64,000 bases of DNA from CAVQMC01 sp963713505 (GCA_963713505.1 CAVQMC010000022.1:242170-306169), one strand, 5' to 3'. Positions 17,284-26,970 are shown, numbered from the stretch's first letter. Notes: generated by a model not told the origin, from the sequence alone. Translations and numbers: made by a program.

Positions 17284-17667
17284 TTGGCTCGTATAGCAGG
17301 TGTTGATTTACCTAAAAACAAAAAGGTTTTATTCGGCCTTCAATATATATTTGGAATCGGTCAGACCGTATCTGCTGAGATTTTAGAAAAATCTAAGATA
17401 GATCCGAATAAAAAAGTTGCTGATTTAAATGATGAAGAAGTTGCTCAAATTAGAGCCGTAATAACTTCAGATTATAAAGTTGAAGGTGCTTTAAGATCTG
17501 ATGTTCAGCAGAATATAAAAAGATTGATGGATATTGGATCTTACCGAGGAATAAGACATAGAAAAGGTTTGCCGGCAAGAGGTCAAAGGACAAGAACTAA
17601 TTCCAGAACACGTAAAGGTAAAAGAAAAACTGTGGCCGGCAAAAAGAAGGCACCAACTAAGAAGTAA
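17284..17667 (+). CDS. rpsM: 30S ribosomal protein S13 (TTG start)
   Basis: S13 contacts the P-site tRNA and subunit bridges. The 127-residue product starts MARIAGVDLPKNKKV from a TTG at 17284, set by AAGGAG at 17271-17276. It has YIFGIGQTVSAEIL, SYRGIRHRKGLPARGQRT and a basic tail. It opens the alpha operon. Confidence 0.98.
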   Translation: MARIAGVDLPKNKKVLFGLQYIFGIGQTVSAEILEKSKIDPNKKVADLNDEEVAQIRAVITSDYKVEGALRSDVQQNIKRLMDIGSYRGIRHRKGLPARGQRTRTNSRTRKGKRKTVAGKKKAPTKK

Positions 17668-17690
17668 AGTTTAATTTGGAGGTTTAAGAT

Positions 17691-18077
17691 TTGGCTAAAG
17701 TAGTAAAAAAAGCAAAAAAGAAAAGTCATGTTGATGCAAACGGAGTTGCCCATATTAAAGCAACTTTTAATAATGTAATTGTCAGCATCACAGATATTTA
17801 TGGAAATACAATATCTTGGTCTTCAGCCGGTAAAAACGGTTTTAAGGGATCAAGAAAAAATACACCTTACGCTGCCCAAACATCTGCTGAAGCGGCTGCA
17901 AAAGAAGCTTATGATTTAGGTTTACGTAAAGTGGAAGTTCTAGTAAAAGGACCTGGTGCAGGTAGAGAAGCTGCAATTAGAGCATTACATACAGCAGGCC
18001 TGGAAATAACATCAATTAAAGATGTTACACCAATTCCTCATAACGGCTGCAGGCCGCCAAAGAAAAGAAGAGTATAA
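17691..18077 (+). CDS. rpsK: 30S ribosomal protein S11 (TTG start)
   Basis: S11 forms part of the 30S platform. The 128-residue product has GVAHIKATFNNVIVSITD, GFKGSRKNTPYAAQ, VLVKGPGAGREAAIRAL and the terminal PIPHNGCRPPKKRRV. Translation starts at TTG 17691 after TTGGAGG. Confidence 0.98.
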   Translation: MAKVVKKAKKKSHVDANGVAHIKATFNNVIVSITDIYGNTISWSSAGKNGFKGSRKNTPYAAQTSAEAAAKEAYDLGLRKVEVLVKGPGAGREAAIRALHTAGLEITSIKDVTPIPHNGCRPPKKRRV

Positions 18078-18099
18078 AATTTATTTGGAGTTTTATTAA

Positions 18100-18726
18100 A
18101 TGGCAAGATATACCGAATCAGTTTGTAAATTATGCAGAAGAGAAAGACAAAAACTTTTTCTTAAAGGGCAGAAATGCTATAGTGAAAAATGCCCGGTTGA
18201 ATTAAAAAATTATCCCCCGGGAGAACATGGCCTTTCAAGAAGAACAAAAGTCTCAGAATACGGTGTTCAGCTTAGAGAAAAACAGAAGATTAAAAGATCT
18301 TATGGATTATTAGAAACACAATTTAGAAATTATTTTGATAAAGCTAATAAACAAAAAGGTATTACAGGCGAGAACCTTGTTAAATTATTGGAAAGCAGAT
18401 TGGATAACGTTGTTTATAGAATTGGATTTGCTTCTTCTCGTAAACAAGCAAGACAATTAATAAGACATCGTCATGTTATTGTTAATGATAGGCTTGTAGA
18501 TATACCATCTTACATTCTTACAGCAGGTGATATTATTAAAATAAAAGAAAAGAGTAAAAAGCTCGATCTCATTCATAATTCACTTAAAAGAGTAAGAGAT
18601 AATACATATTCATGGATTTCTGTTGATAAAGCATCTCTCTCCGGAACCTTTTTACAAGTGCCGGAAAGAGTCGATGTTCCTCTAAATGCCAATGAACAAT
18701 TGGTTGTTGAGCTTTATTCCAAATAA
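18100..18726 (+). CDS. rpsD: 30S ribosomal protein S4
   Basis: S4 nucleates 30S assembly and affects fidelity. The 208-residue product begins MARYTESVCKLCRRERQKLF with a cysteine cluster (C9, C12, C26, C31) that could bind zinc. The S4 RNA-binding domain contains ESRLDNVVYRIGFASSRKQA and RQLIRHRHVIVNDRLVDIPS. Confidence 0.98.
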   Translation: MARYTESVCKLCRRERQKLFLKGQKCYSEKCPVELKNYPPGEHGLSRRTKVSEYGVQLREKQKIKRSYGLLETQFRNYFDKANKQKGITGENLVKLLESRLDNVVYRIGFASSRKQARQLIRHRHVIVNDRLVDIPSYILTAGDIIKIKEKSKKLDLIHNSLKRVRDNTYSWISVDKASLSGTFLQVPERVDVPLNANEQLVVELYSK

Positions 18727-18764
18727 AATCATTTTTTTGATAATTATTTTTAGAGGATTAATAA

Positions 18765-19760
18765 ATGAGTGTTCCATATTTAAAGATGCCTGAAGCTTTA
18801 GTACTTGATGAATCGACTTATACTAACACATTTGGTAAATTTTTTCTTCAACCTTTGGAAAGAGGGTATGGTGTTACCTTAGGAAACTCCATAAGAAGAG
18901 TACTGCTTTCCTCATTGACCGGTGCGGCAATTACATCCGTAAAATTCAGCGGTGTGCTGCACGAATTTACAACAATTGAAGGTGTAGTTGAAGATGTTTC
19001 TGAAATCATTCTAAACTTAAAACAAGTTAGAATGAAATTACTTAACAAGAAACCTAACAAGATTGATATTTCATTCGAAGGTGAGGGTGAATTCACTGCT
19101 GCAGATATTCAGAAACACAGCACTGAAATTGAAATATTAAATCCTGAATTGCATATTGCAACCTTAAATAATAGTGCAAAATTTGATATTGAAGTAAGAG
19201 TCGGTAGAGGTACCGGATACGTTCCTTCTTCAGAAAATGTTTCACCGGAACATACGATCGGGGTTATTCCTATAGACTCTATTTTTACTCCAATTAAAAA
19301 TGTAAAATTTGATGTTGAAAATGTCCGTATCGGTGATAAAAATGATTATGAAAAGCTGACTCTTTTTATTAATACAGATGGATCAATTACTCCTGATGAT
19401 GCGCTTACTCAAGCCGCTAAAATATTAAGGGATCATATTCAATTATTTATCAATTTCGATATTGAACAAGAAGAAGAACAAGCTGTTAGTCAAAAAGACA
19501 GCGAACACGAAAGAGTTAGAAAAATACTTCTAACAAATGTTGATGATCTTGAACTAAGTGTCAGATCTCATAATTGTCTAAAAGCTGCAAATATTAAAAC
19601 TCTCTCAGATCTTGTAAGAAGAGATGAATCTGAAATGCTTAGATTTAGAAACTTTGGAAGAAAATCTTTAGCTGAGTTAATGGAAATTGTTGAGAATTTA
19701 GGTCTTGAGTTTGGTATGGATGTAGACAAATACCTTAAAGAAGAAACCGAAACAACATAA
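18765..19760 (+). CDS. rpoA: RNA polymerase subunit alpha
   Basis: The alpha dimer starts polymerase assembly. The 331-residue product has an N-terminal domain with PLERGYGVTLGNSIRRVLL and GVVEDVSEIILNLKQ. An acidic linker (EQEEEQAVSQKD) follows, then the C-terminal domain with LELSVRSHNCLKAANIKTL and NFGRKSLAELMEIVENLGL. It lies between rpsD and rplQ. Confidence 0.98.
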   Translation: MSVPYLKMPEALVLDESTYTNTFGKFFLQPLERGYGVTLGNSIRRVLLSSLTGAAITSVKFSGVLHEFTTIEGVVEDVSEIILNLKQVRMKLLNKKPNKIDISFEGEGEFTAADIQKHSTEIEILNPELHIATLNNSAKFDIEVRVGRGTGYVPSSENVSPEHTIGVIPIDSIFTPIKNVKFDVENVRIGDKNDYEKLTLFINTDGSITPDDALTQAAKILRDHIQLFINFDIEQEEEQAVSQKDSEHERVRKILLTNVDDLELSVRSHNCLKAANIKTLSDLVRRDESEMLRFRNFGRKSLAELMEIVENLGLEFGMDVDKYLKEETETT

Positions 19761-19779
19761 TTTTGAAGAAGGTTAACTA

Positions 19780-20265
19780 ATGAGACACAGAGTTAAAGGA
19801 AGAAAATTAGGAAGAACTTCTAGTCATAGAGAAGCTACTTTAAAAGCTCTTGCAACTTCTTTACTGAAACATAAAAGAATAAAAACTACTGTTGCTAAAG
19901 CAAAAGAGACTAGAGGCTTTGTAGAAACTATCATAACCAAAGCAAAAAAAGAAGATCTTCATTCAAAAAGACAGGTTATGAATGTAATAAGAGATAAAGA
20001 AGTTGTTAAAGAATTATACGCAGAAATTATTCCTAAAATTGGTGATAGACCGGGCGGTTATACAAGAGTAATTAAGCTTGGTAATAGAATCGGCGATGCT
20101 GCAGAAATGGCTATAATAGAATTAGTTGATTATAATGATGTTGCTAATAAAAAAGCTGAAGAAAATAAAGAAAAACGTGAAGCCAGAGTAAAAGCACGTA
20201 AAGATGCCGAAGGAGAATCTGCACCTGAAACACCAGTTGGTGAAGTAGCTCCTAAAACAGAGTAA
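19780..20265 (+). CDS. rplQ: 50S ribosomal protein L17 with C-terminal extension
   Basis: L17 closes the alpha operon. The core starts MRHRVKGRKLGRTSSHREAT and includes LATSLLKHKRIKTTVAKAKE and GDRPGGYTRVIKLGNRIGDAA. The product is 161 residues, some 35-40 longer than the usual L17. The added tail is a charged lysine/glutamate/alanine stretch, probably disordered. A strong terminator follows. Confidence 0.97.
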   Translation: MRHRVKGRKLGRTSSHREATLKALATSLLKHKRIKTTVAKAKETRGFVETIITKAKKEDLHSKRQVMNVIRDKEVVKELYAEIIPKIGDRPGGYTRVIKLGNRIGDAAEMAIIELVDYNDVANKKAEENKEKREARVKARKDAEGESAPETPVGEVAPKTE

Positions 20266-20288
20266 AACAAAATTAAAATCTTTAAATT

Positions 20289-20323
20289 AAAAGAGTAACT
20301 GGTTCTCCGGTTACTCTTTTTTT
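20289..20323 (+). terminator. Terminator of the ribosomal protein cluster
   Basis: AAAAGAGTAAC (20289-20299) pairs with GTTACTCTTTT (20310-20320) around a 10-base loop, and a run of seven T completes it. It ends about 6 bases before the engB start. Confidence 0.9.
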
Positions 20324-20328
20324 ATTTT

Positions 20329-20913
20329 ATGTTTGAATCACAACAATTTATAAAATCCGCATTCAGTTTAAAGGATTTGATAAAATCAAATCTGCCTGAA
20401 GTTATTCTCTGTGGAAGATCAAATGTGGGAAAATCTTCTTTTATAAATTCACTTTTTAATCGAAAAGATTTGGCTAAGATTAGTTCCACGCCCGGTAAAA
20501 CTCGTTCAATTAATTATTATTTAATTGACAATAAATTTTATATGGTCGACCTTCCTGGTTATGGCTATGCAAAAACAAGTAAAAAAGAAAGAGAATATTG
20601 GTCTAACCTGATTGGTGATTATATAAAAATTTCGAAAAATATTATTTTAGCTGTTCATTTTATCGACAGCAGAATAAATCCTACTGAACTTGATATAAAA
20701 CTTAACTCTTTTTTAAATCAAGAAACTATACCTTATATTGTCTTACTTTCCAAAGCAGATAAACTTAATCAATCTCAGTTGGCAGGTTCAAAAAAAAATG
20801 TATGTTTATTTTTCCCGGAACTTAAAATGAATGAAAATTTTATTGCTTATTCTTCCAAAACAAAAAAGGGAAAGAAAGAAATCGTTGGTATGTTTGCTGA
20901 ACTTTTATATTAA
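20329..20913 (+). CDS. engB: Ribosome biogenesis GTPase EngB/YsxC
   Basis: This essential TrmE-Era family GTPase acts in 50S maturation. The 194-residue product shows G1 GRSNVGKS at residues 29-36, a switch region STPGKTRSINYYLID, G3 DLPGYGYAK and G4 LLSKADKL. The ATG lies only 6 bases past the T tract of the preceding terminator and no Shine-Dalgarno is evident, so expression may depend on read-through. Confidence 0.95.
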   Translation: MFESQQFIKSAFSLKDLIKSNLPEVILCGRSNVGKSSFINSLFNRKDLAKISSTPGKTRSINYYLIDNKFYMVDLPGYGYAKTSKKEREYWSNLIGDYIKISKNIILAVHFIDSRINPTELDIKLNSFLNQETIPYIVLLSKADKLNQSQLAGSKKNVCLFFPELKMNENFIAYSSKTKKGKKEIVGMFAELLY

Positions 20914-21080
20914 TTATTTTCGACTATTTTATACCCTAAAATTATTTTAAGGTTAAAATTCATTCCGAAAGATATTTTTTTTAATTTTACGTAAATAAAA
21001 ATTATAAATTCATATCCCGTTTGCTATTAAATAGCAGTAAAATTAAATTTATTTCATCATAATTTTTAATTGTTTCCAAA

Positions 21081-22937
21081 ATGGATCGAAGACAGAAAAA
21101 AAGAATATTAATTTTCCTTCTTGTTCCAATTCTTGCAATTATATTATTCATTACAGATGATTTAATTATAAGAGTTATTACAATAGGATTGATGGTGACA
21201 TATGTTGCATTCATTATTTTTCTTAGAGATTCATTAAAGTTTAAATCAGATATAATAGATGAGCAAAGCCCTGAACAGAATTTTGATGAATATGATGATG
21301 CTCCACAAACTGATTATGGGGAATCCTTTAAAATTATTTCTCCTAATAAAGACCCTGATATAATAACTGCCGAAGATTATAAACCTGAATTTAAATCTCC
21401 AAAGACAACCTTAAAACCTCCTGATTTAAAAGAAAAATTTGAAGAAATTGTAAATGAATCTCTTCCGCCAGATTTGGGCCACGATGGACAATTTACTTAT
21501 GTTTTGGAAAAAATGCTAACTGTAATTAAGGAAGCATACACGGCTAATACTGCAATATTCTTTTGGTATAACAAAGGCAAGGAAAAATTGTCTATTGAAA
21601 AGTACGTCTCGGGTTCGGACAGACTTGCAAAAAGAAAATTGGATATTGAAGATGATATCTTGAGTAAGATAGTGCAAAAAGGAGAACCTGAATTACTTAC
21701 AGACATTTCACCTGCAGCAGAAGCCGATGTTATTCGATATTATGAATCACCTCAGGGTATAAGAAGTTTTGTTGGAGTTCCTTTATTTTACGATAAACAA
21801 TTAATTGCAATTATTGCTATCGATTCAAAAGTCGGCGATGCATTTGGTATAGAAACGATTTATGCTCTTGGAAGATTTGTTAGAATTATAACAATGATAA
21901 TTGCAATTTTTGAAGAAAAACATTCGGATACAATTGCGCAGCAGAGACTTAAAGGATTATTAAACTTAGTCGGGGATGAACAAAAATTCGACAATGAGAA
22001 GGATATTGTCACTTCTATCCAAAATTCAATTTTGTATTTAATTCCATTTGATGCATTTGCCTTTGTTTATTTTCAGCCTGTTGATCAAAAGTTTAAAACC
22101 ATAAAGGTTATTAACAATACAACCTTGAAATATATTGGTGAAAATTTAGAGATTGATATAAACGGTACTTTAGTTGGCAAATCTATTGTTACGGGAATTC
22201 CAATAAAAATTGATGATACATCTGCCGGAGAATATAAAAGATTTACTAAATCTGAAGATGTAAGTTTTGACGGATCATTTTTGGCAATTCCTCTCGTTTA
22301 TAATAATCAAAATTACGGTGTATTGTGTTTTGAAAGCTTAAAGAAAAATGTTTATACAAATCAAGATGTACAATTTTTATTAAATGCACTTCATATAATA
22401 TCATTCATTATTTCATCTTATTCATCTCAATCATTATTAAAAACATTTTTAGCCGTAGATCTTGAGACAAGATCTTTAAGTTCCGATACATTTAAAGAAA
22501 GATTAAGCTCAGATTTAATTAAAGCTAATCAGTTAAAAGCTCCAGGTGCGCTGGCCTTAGTTAAGATCGATGAATTTATTGAACAAGATTCATTATTCGA
22601 AGGAGATCCGCTTCCGAAAGTTCTTACGGCTGTATCCGAAACAATTGCTAAAGAAATGACTCCGCTGAACTTATTTGGAAGATTGAGTGATAAAGTATTC
22701 GGCGTTTACTTTTTTAACACTTCAGCAAAAGATGCATTTATTTGGGCCGAAAAATTGCGAGTAAAAATTGCCCGCAAACCTATTGCCGTTGTTTCAAAAC
22801 AAACCACCTTTACTGTTTCAATTGGTGTTGCCGCATCAAATAATAAAGTGGATGTTGATGAACTGATTTATAATGCCGATCTTGCTCTGCAGAAAGCTGT
22901 TGAAAAAGGCGGAAATGCAGTAAGAAATATCAACTAA
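21081..22937 (+). CDS. Membrane-anchored GAF-GAF protein with degenerate GGDEF domain
   Basis: The 618-residue protein has two membrane segments at about 8-25 and 30-48, an acidic linker, and two GAF-like domains near 120-280 and 290-450. Its C-terminal GGDEF-fold domain spans 460-615. The GGDEF motif position reads DKVFGVYF instead of GGDEF, while the downstream VSIGVA and EKGGNAVR are kept, so cyclase activity is unlikely and a sensory or nucleotide-binding role is inferred. It is followed 40 bases later by deoB. The start at 21081 has no clear Shine-Dalgarno sequence. Confidence 0.75.
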   Translation: MDRRQKKRILIFLLVPILAIILFITDDLIIRVITIGLMVTYVAFIIFLRDSLKFKSDIIDEQSPEQNFDEYDDAPQTDYGESFKIISPNKDPDIITAEDYKPEFKSPKTTLKPPDLKEKFEEIVNESLPPDLGHDGQFTYVLEKMLTVIKEAYTANTAIFFWYNKGKEKLSIEKYVSGSDRLAKRKLDIEDDILSKIVQKGEPELLTDISPAAEADVIRYYESPQGIRSFVGVPLFYDKQLIAIIAIDSKVGDAFGIETIYALGRFVRIITMIIAIFEEKHSDTIAQQRLKGLLNLVGDEQKFDNEKDIVTSIQNSILYLIPFDAFAFVYFQPVDQKFKTIKVINNTTLKYIGENLEIDINGTLVGKSIVTGIPIKIDDTSAGEYKRFTKSEDVSFDGSFLAIPLVYNNQNYGVLCFESLKKNVYTNQDVQFLLNALHIISFIISSYSSQSLLKTFLAVDLETRSLSSDTFKERLSSDLIKANQLKAPGALALVKIDEFIEQDSLFEGDPLPKVLTAVSETIAKEMTPLNLFGRLSDKVFGVYFFNTSAKDAFIWAEKLRVKIARKPIAVVSKQTTFTVSIGVAASNNKVDVDELIYNADLALQKAVEKGGNAVRNIN

Positions 22938-22977
22938 AAATTTTATTATATCTTTTAATAATTAAAGAAAAATTACT

Positions 22978-24135
22978 GTGAATAATTTTGTAATTATAAT
23001 TCTTGATGGCGTCGGTATTGGAGAATTACCTGATGCCGATAAATATGGCGATAAAGGAAGCAACACTTTAAAAAATATTGCAAATGCTGTAAGTGGATTG
23101 AATTTGCCTAATTTAAAATTATTAGGACTTGGAAATATTGAAAATATAAAAGGAATTGATAAAGTCGAAAAACCTTTAGCTTCTTACGGAAAAATGAATG
23201 AAATTTCCAAAGGTAAAGATTCTACTACCGGGCATTGGGAAATTGCAGGATTATTTGTGCAAACAGAATTTTCTTATTTCCCTAATGGATTTCCCAAAGA
23301 TTTGATGAATAAATTTATTGAACTTACCGGCTGTAAAGGATATTTGGGAAACAAAGCTGCGTCTGGAACCGAAATTATAAAAGAACTTGGTGATGAACAT
23401 TTAAAAACCGGTTTCCCCATTGTTTATACTTCTGCAGATTCTGTTTTCCAAATTGCGGCACATGAAAATGTAATTCCATTAAATAAATTATATGAAATTT
23501 GTGAAATTACTCGCGAACAAGTTTTAGTTTCGCCTTTAAAAGTTGGGCGTGTAATTGCAAGGCCTTTTATTGGTGAAAGCGGAAATTATACCAGAACTAC
23601 AAACAGAAAAGATTTTTCTCTTGACCCGCCTGATAATACTATACTTGATTTACTATCAGAAAAAAATATAAATACTGTAGCTATTGGAAAAATAAATGAT
23701 CTCTTCAATTATAGAGGAATAAAAATAAAAGAAAAAACAAAATCTAATAAAGAAGGCTGTGAAAAATTAATTCAATATATATCTGAATCGAAGAATAGTT
23801 TTATATTTGCCAACTTAGTTGATTTTGATGTTTATTTTGGACACAGAAATGATCCGGTTGGATTTGCTGTTGCTTTAAAAGAATTCGATGACTATCTTCC
23901 TTCCATTTTAAACAACCTTGATGAATCGGATGTACTTGTAATTACTGCAGATCATGGTAACGATCCAACAACACCAAGCACCGATCATAGCAGGGAATAT
24001 GTACCTCTCTTAATCTACAGAAAAAATAAAAATTCAGTAAATTTGAATGTGCGAAAAACATTTTCGGATATTGGAAAAACTGCTGCTTCATTCTTCAAGA
24101 TTAAAAATAATTTAAACGGGGAAGTAATTTTTTAA
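22978..24135 (+). CDS. deoB: Phosphopentomutase (GTG start)
   Basis: This enzyme interconverts ribose/deoxyribose 1- and 5-phosphates for nucleoside salvage. The 385-residue product belongs to the alkaline-phosphatase superfamily. It shows IILDGVGIGELPDA at the start, GKDSTTGHWEIAG with the phospho-accepting threonine, and metal ligands in VDFDVYFGHRNDP and ITADHGNDPTTPSTDHSRE. The start is GTG at 22978. Confidence 0.95.
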   Translation: MNNFVIIILDGVGIGELPDADKYGDKGSNTLKNIANAVSGLNLPNLKLLGLGNIENIKGIDKVEKPLASYGKMNEISKGKDSTTGHWEIAGLFVQTEFSYFPNGFPKDLMNKFIELTGCKGYLGNKAASGTEIIKELGDEHLKTGFPIVYTSADSVFQIAAHENVIPLNKLYEICEITREQVLVSPLKVGRVIARPFIGESGNYTRTTNRKDFSLDPPDNTILDLLSEKNINTVAIGKINDLFNYRGIKIKEKTKSNKEGCEKLIQYISESKNSFIFANLVDFDVYFGHRNDPVGFAVALKEFDDYLPSILNNLDESDVLVITADHGNDPTTPSTDHSREYVPLLIYRKNKNSVNLNVRKTFSDIGKTAASFFKIKNNLNGEVIF

Positions 24136-24327
24136 TTTTATATAATTCAATTTATTATTTGATTTATCAACATATTAGTTCATTAAAAAATAAAATTATT
24201 CATTAGCATTTATTTTTTTGAAAAAAAATTTTATTTTTTGCATCAAATATTAAAAAGTAAATTAATTTACTGGTATATTTTGCATTAAGGGAATTTTAAA
24301 ATAGTATAATTATGATTGTTTACGATG

Positions 24328-24355
24328 TTGAAATAGATTAGTCTATTTATATAAT
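24328..24355 (+). promoter_or_regulatory. Likely promoter of rpoD
   Basis: TTGAAA (24328-24333) and a perfect TATAAT (24350-24355) are 16 bases apart. Transcription would begin about 18 bases before the GTG. A second, weaker pair TTGCAT (24280-24285) and TATAAT (24305-24310) has 19-base spacing. The rest of the 244-base gap is AT-rich without visible genes. Confidence 0.55.
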
Positions 24356-24379
24356 GAAAAATTATTAAGAGGTGCATAA

Positions 24380-25234
24380 GTGAGAATTACCAAACAGTTT
24401 ACTAACCGTGAAAGTCAATCCCTTGATAAATATTTACAGGAAATTGGTAAAGTCAGCTTGCTTACTCCGGATCAAGAAATCGAATTAGCCGTTAAAATAA
24501 AAAAAGGAGACCGGTTTGCCCTCGAGACTTTAACCAAAGCTAATTTAAGGTTTGTAGTTAGTGTCGCAAAACAATATCAGAATCAGGGGCTTTCATTAGG
24601 AGATTTAATCAATGAAGGTAATCTTGGATTGATTAAAGCCGCAAAAAGATTCGATGAAACTAGAGGTTTTAAATTTATATCCTACGCTGTTTGGTGGATT
24701 AGACAATCGATTTTACAAGCATTAGCAGAACAATCCAGAATTGTAAGACTTCCTTTAAATAGAGTTGGTGCATTAAATAAAATTGGTAAAGCTTATAGTA
24801 ATTTAGAACAGGAATTTGAAAGAGAACCAAATGCTAATGAGCTTGCTCAGGAATTGGACATGGATGTAAGCGAAGTTGCGGATACTCTTAAAATTTCCGG
24901 CAGACATGTATCTATGGATGCACCATTTGCAAATGGTGAGGAAAATAGACTTTTAGATGTAATTCAAAATGATCAGCAGCCTTCACCTGATCAATCTTTA
25001 ATGACAGAATCCTTAAAAGCAGAAATTGAAAGAGCACTTTCCACTTTGACAGAAAGAGAAGCTGAAGTTATTAAGCTTTATTTTGGTTTGAATAAAGAAC
25101 ATTCTTTAACACTTGAAGAAATTGGAGAAAAATTTAATTTAACAAGAGAAAGAGTTCGTCAAATAAAAGAAAAAGCTATTAGAAGACTAAGACATGCCTC
25201 AAGAAGTAAAAATCTGAGAACTTACCTAGGTTAG
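24380..25234 (+). CDS. rpoD: Primary RNA polymerase sigma factor, region 1.1-less
   Basis: The 284-residue sigma-70 factor begins directly with region 1.2 (MRITKQFTNRESQSLDKYLQ). It has region 2 (AKRFDETRGFKFISYAVWWI then RQSILQALAEQ), region 3, and region 4.2 (TREAEV-like TEREAEVIKLYFG and LTLEEIGEKFNLTRERVRQI). Absence of region 1.1 and this exact N-terminus are typical of primary sigma factors in Bacteroidota and Chlorobi. The start is GTG after AAGAGGTG at 24367-24374. Confidence 0.95.
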   Translation: MRITKQFTNRESQSLDKYLQEIGKVSLLTPDQEIELAVKIKKGDRFALETLTKANLRFVVSVAKQYQNQGLSLGDLINEGNLGLIKAAKRFDETRGFKFISYAVWWIRQSILQALAEQSRIVRLPLNRVGALNKIGKAYSNLEQEFEREPNANELAQELDMDVSEVADTLKISGRHVSMDAPFANGEENRLLDVIQNDQQPSPDQSLMTESLKAEIERALSTLTEREAEVIKLYFGLNKEHSLTLEEIGEKFNLTRERVRQIKEKAIRRLRHASRSKNLRTYLG

Positions 25235-25241
25235 TTTCATC

Positions 25242-25976
25242 ATGAAAAGTAAAAACCTTTTCATATTAGTAGCTGTTAGTTATGTAAGTTTATTCATGAT
25301 TACCGGCTGCTCCTCCTCTTCGAACTCAATTCGTTATAATGAAAAAGAAGAATCTTCAGCCAAAAGAGATAATGCAGTTCGCTTTACATCAATTGATGAT
25401 ACATTAAATACAAAGCTTCTTTCCGGTGTTAATATTGATTCACTTTCCGAATCTCAGCTGGATTCAATAGATCCTAACGATATTCCTGAGGATGCAAATA
25501 ATGTAGATACAAAAACTGTTGTTGATAGGTTTACTTCTAAAATTAACAAAGATGAAAATCTTTCCGCAGTTACTTTAAAAGATAAGTTAATGATGGAAAT
25601 AATAAAATATTTAGACACTCCATACAAATACGGCGGAACTACTGATAACGGCTTAGATTGTTCTGCATTTACTCAAATAGTTTTTAAGGAAGTATTTTCC
25701 GTTGATTTATTAAGAACCGCAAGACAGCAATACACACAAGGTGAAAAAATTGGTGATAAAGATGATCTTTCTTTCGGCGATTTAGTTTTTTTTAATACTA
25801 GAAGAAGAGTGCGTCCTGGACATGTGGGCATTTATATTGGGGATAATTTATTTGCTCACGCAAGTTCTAAACATGGCGTAATTGTTTCTACAATGTATGA
25901 TAATTATTATTCCAAAAGATTTATGGGAGGAAGAAGATTTAGCACTCAAATTAATTCAGATACTTCATTTCGCTAA
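25242..25976 (+). CDS. NlpC/P60 family lipoprotein (murein endopeptidase)
   Basis: This is a 244-residue exported protein with a lipobox ending at C23 (MITGCSSSS) and an unstructured linker to about residue 105. The C-terminal NlpC/P60 cysteine peptidase domain has catalytic C140 in GLDCSAF, H194 in RPGHVGIY and a third polar residue at H206 in FAHASS. It likely cleaves peptidoglycan stem peptides at the cell surface. It starts 7 bases after rpoD and is probably cotranscribed. Confidence 0.9.
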   Translation: MKSKNLFILVAVSYVSLFMITGCSSSSNSIRYNEKEESSAKRDNAVRFTSIDDTLNTKLLSGVNIDSLSESQLDSIDPNDIPEDANNVDTKTVVDRFTSKINKDENLSAVTLKDKLMMEIIKYLDTPYKYGGTTDNGLDCSAFTQIVFKEVFSVDLLRTARQQYTQGEKIGDKDDLSFGDLVFFNTRRRVRPGHVGIYIGDNLFAHASSKHGVIVSTMYDNYYSKRFMGGRRFSTQINSDTSFR

Positions 25977-26104
25977 CCTCAAATTTATAAAGCATATTTC
26001 AAATCACTTCAAAATTAAGGCACAATATTTTATCCTAAAAAGTTATTATTTTAATAATTAAGAAGAAAGTTTAACTTCAATTTATACCATTTTACAGTAA
26101 ATTC

Positions 26105-26968
26105 ATGACGATACTTAAATCGAAAACCCTCCAAATATTTTCAATTTTTTTAATCTTTTTCTCATTTTCATATGGTCAAAGCTTAAATTATAATTCCGGA
26201 CTTTTATTTAATCAAAATGATAAAACCATTTGGGAAAGTGTCAAATCGGATGTAAATATCGGTTTGGAAGATGGTTATCATATTTTTACTTCTCCTGCTC
26301 ATTTTAGCAAAAATACCTGGCTGATTGCAGGAGGAATTATCGGCGGCACAGCATTAAGTTTTTTAGCAGATAAAGATATTCGAAATTGGTCTCAAAGGAA
26401 TCATACCAATACTTTAGATAATGTTACAAAAGCGGGGGAGGATTATGGAAAAGTTGTATATGCAGCATCCATTTCTTTAGCTATTTATGCCGGGGGAAGA
26501 ATTTTTAAAAATGAAGATTTAGCCGTTACCGGAAGAATGTTAGGGGAGACATTAATTTTTGCAGGAATAATTACAAGTGTTTTGAAATCAGCATTCGGAA
26601 GAGCAAGGCCTTATAAAAATGAGGGAAATACTCATTTTATTGGGTTACAATTCAAAACTGATAATACTTCATTTCCTTCAGGACATACAACTGTAGCTTT
26701 TTCTATGTCGACAATTTTAGCCTCAAGAATTGATAATCCTTTTGCATCCATTGGTTTGTATTCCTTAGCGGGTTTAACAATGTTCCAAAGAATTTATGGC
26801 GATCGTCATTGGTTTTCCGACACACTTTTAGGAGCTGCAATCGGAACTGCTGTCGGACGTGCTGTAATCTATTTTAATGATAAAAGGGAAGGTAGTTTAG
26901 CTAATTTATCTTTTATGCCGACTTATTCAAAAAGTGGTTTTGGGTTTAGTTTAGTTTATAATTTTTAA
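26105..26968 (+). CDS. Exported PAP2-family phosphatase
   Basis: The 287-residue protein has a signal peptide (to about residue 24, SFSYGQ) and the three PAP2 motifs: KSAFGRARP (161-169), PSGHT (191-195) and R229...H235...D239 in RIYGDRHWFSD. The C-terminal segment ends GFSLVYNF, an aromatic ending like those of outer-membrane strands. A phosphatase acting on lipid phosphates in the periplasm or outer membrane is inferred; the substrate is unknown. Confidence 0.85.
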   Translation: MTILKSKTLQIFSIFLIFFSFSYGQSLNYNSGLLFNQNDKTIWESVKSDVNIGLEDGYHIFTSPAHFSKNTWLIAGGIIGGTALSFLADKDIRNWSQRNHTNTLDNVTKAGEDYGKVVYAASISLAIYAGGRIFKNEDLAVTGRMLGETLIFAGIITSVLKSAFGRARPYKNEGNTHFIGLQFKTDNTSFPSGHTTVAFSMSTILASRIDNPFASIGLYSLAGLTMFQRIYGDRHWFSDTLLGAAIGTAVGRAVIYFNDKREGSLANLSFMPTYSKSGFGFSLVYNF

Positions 26969-26970
26969 AA

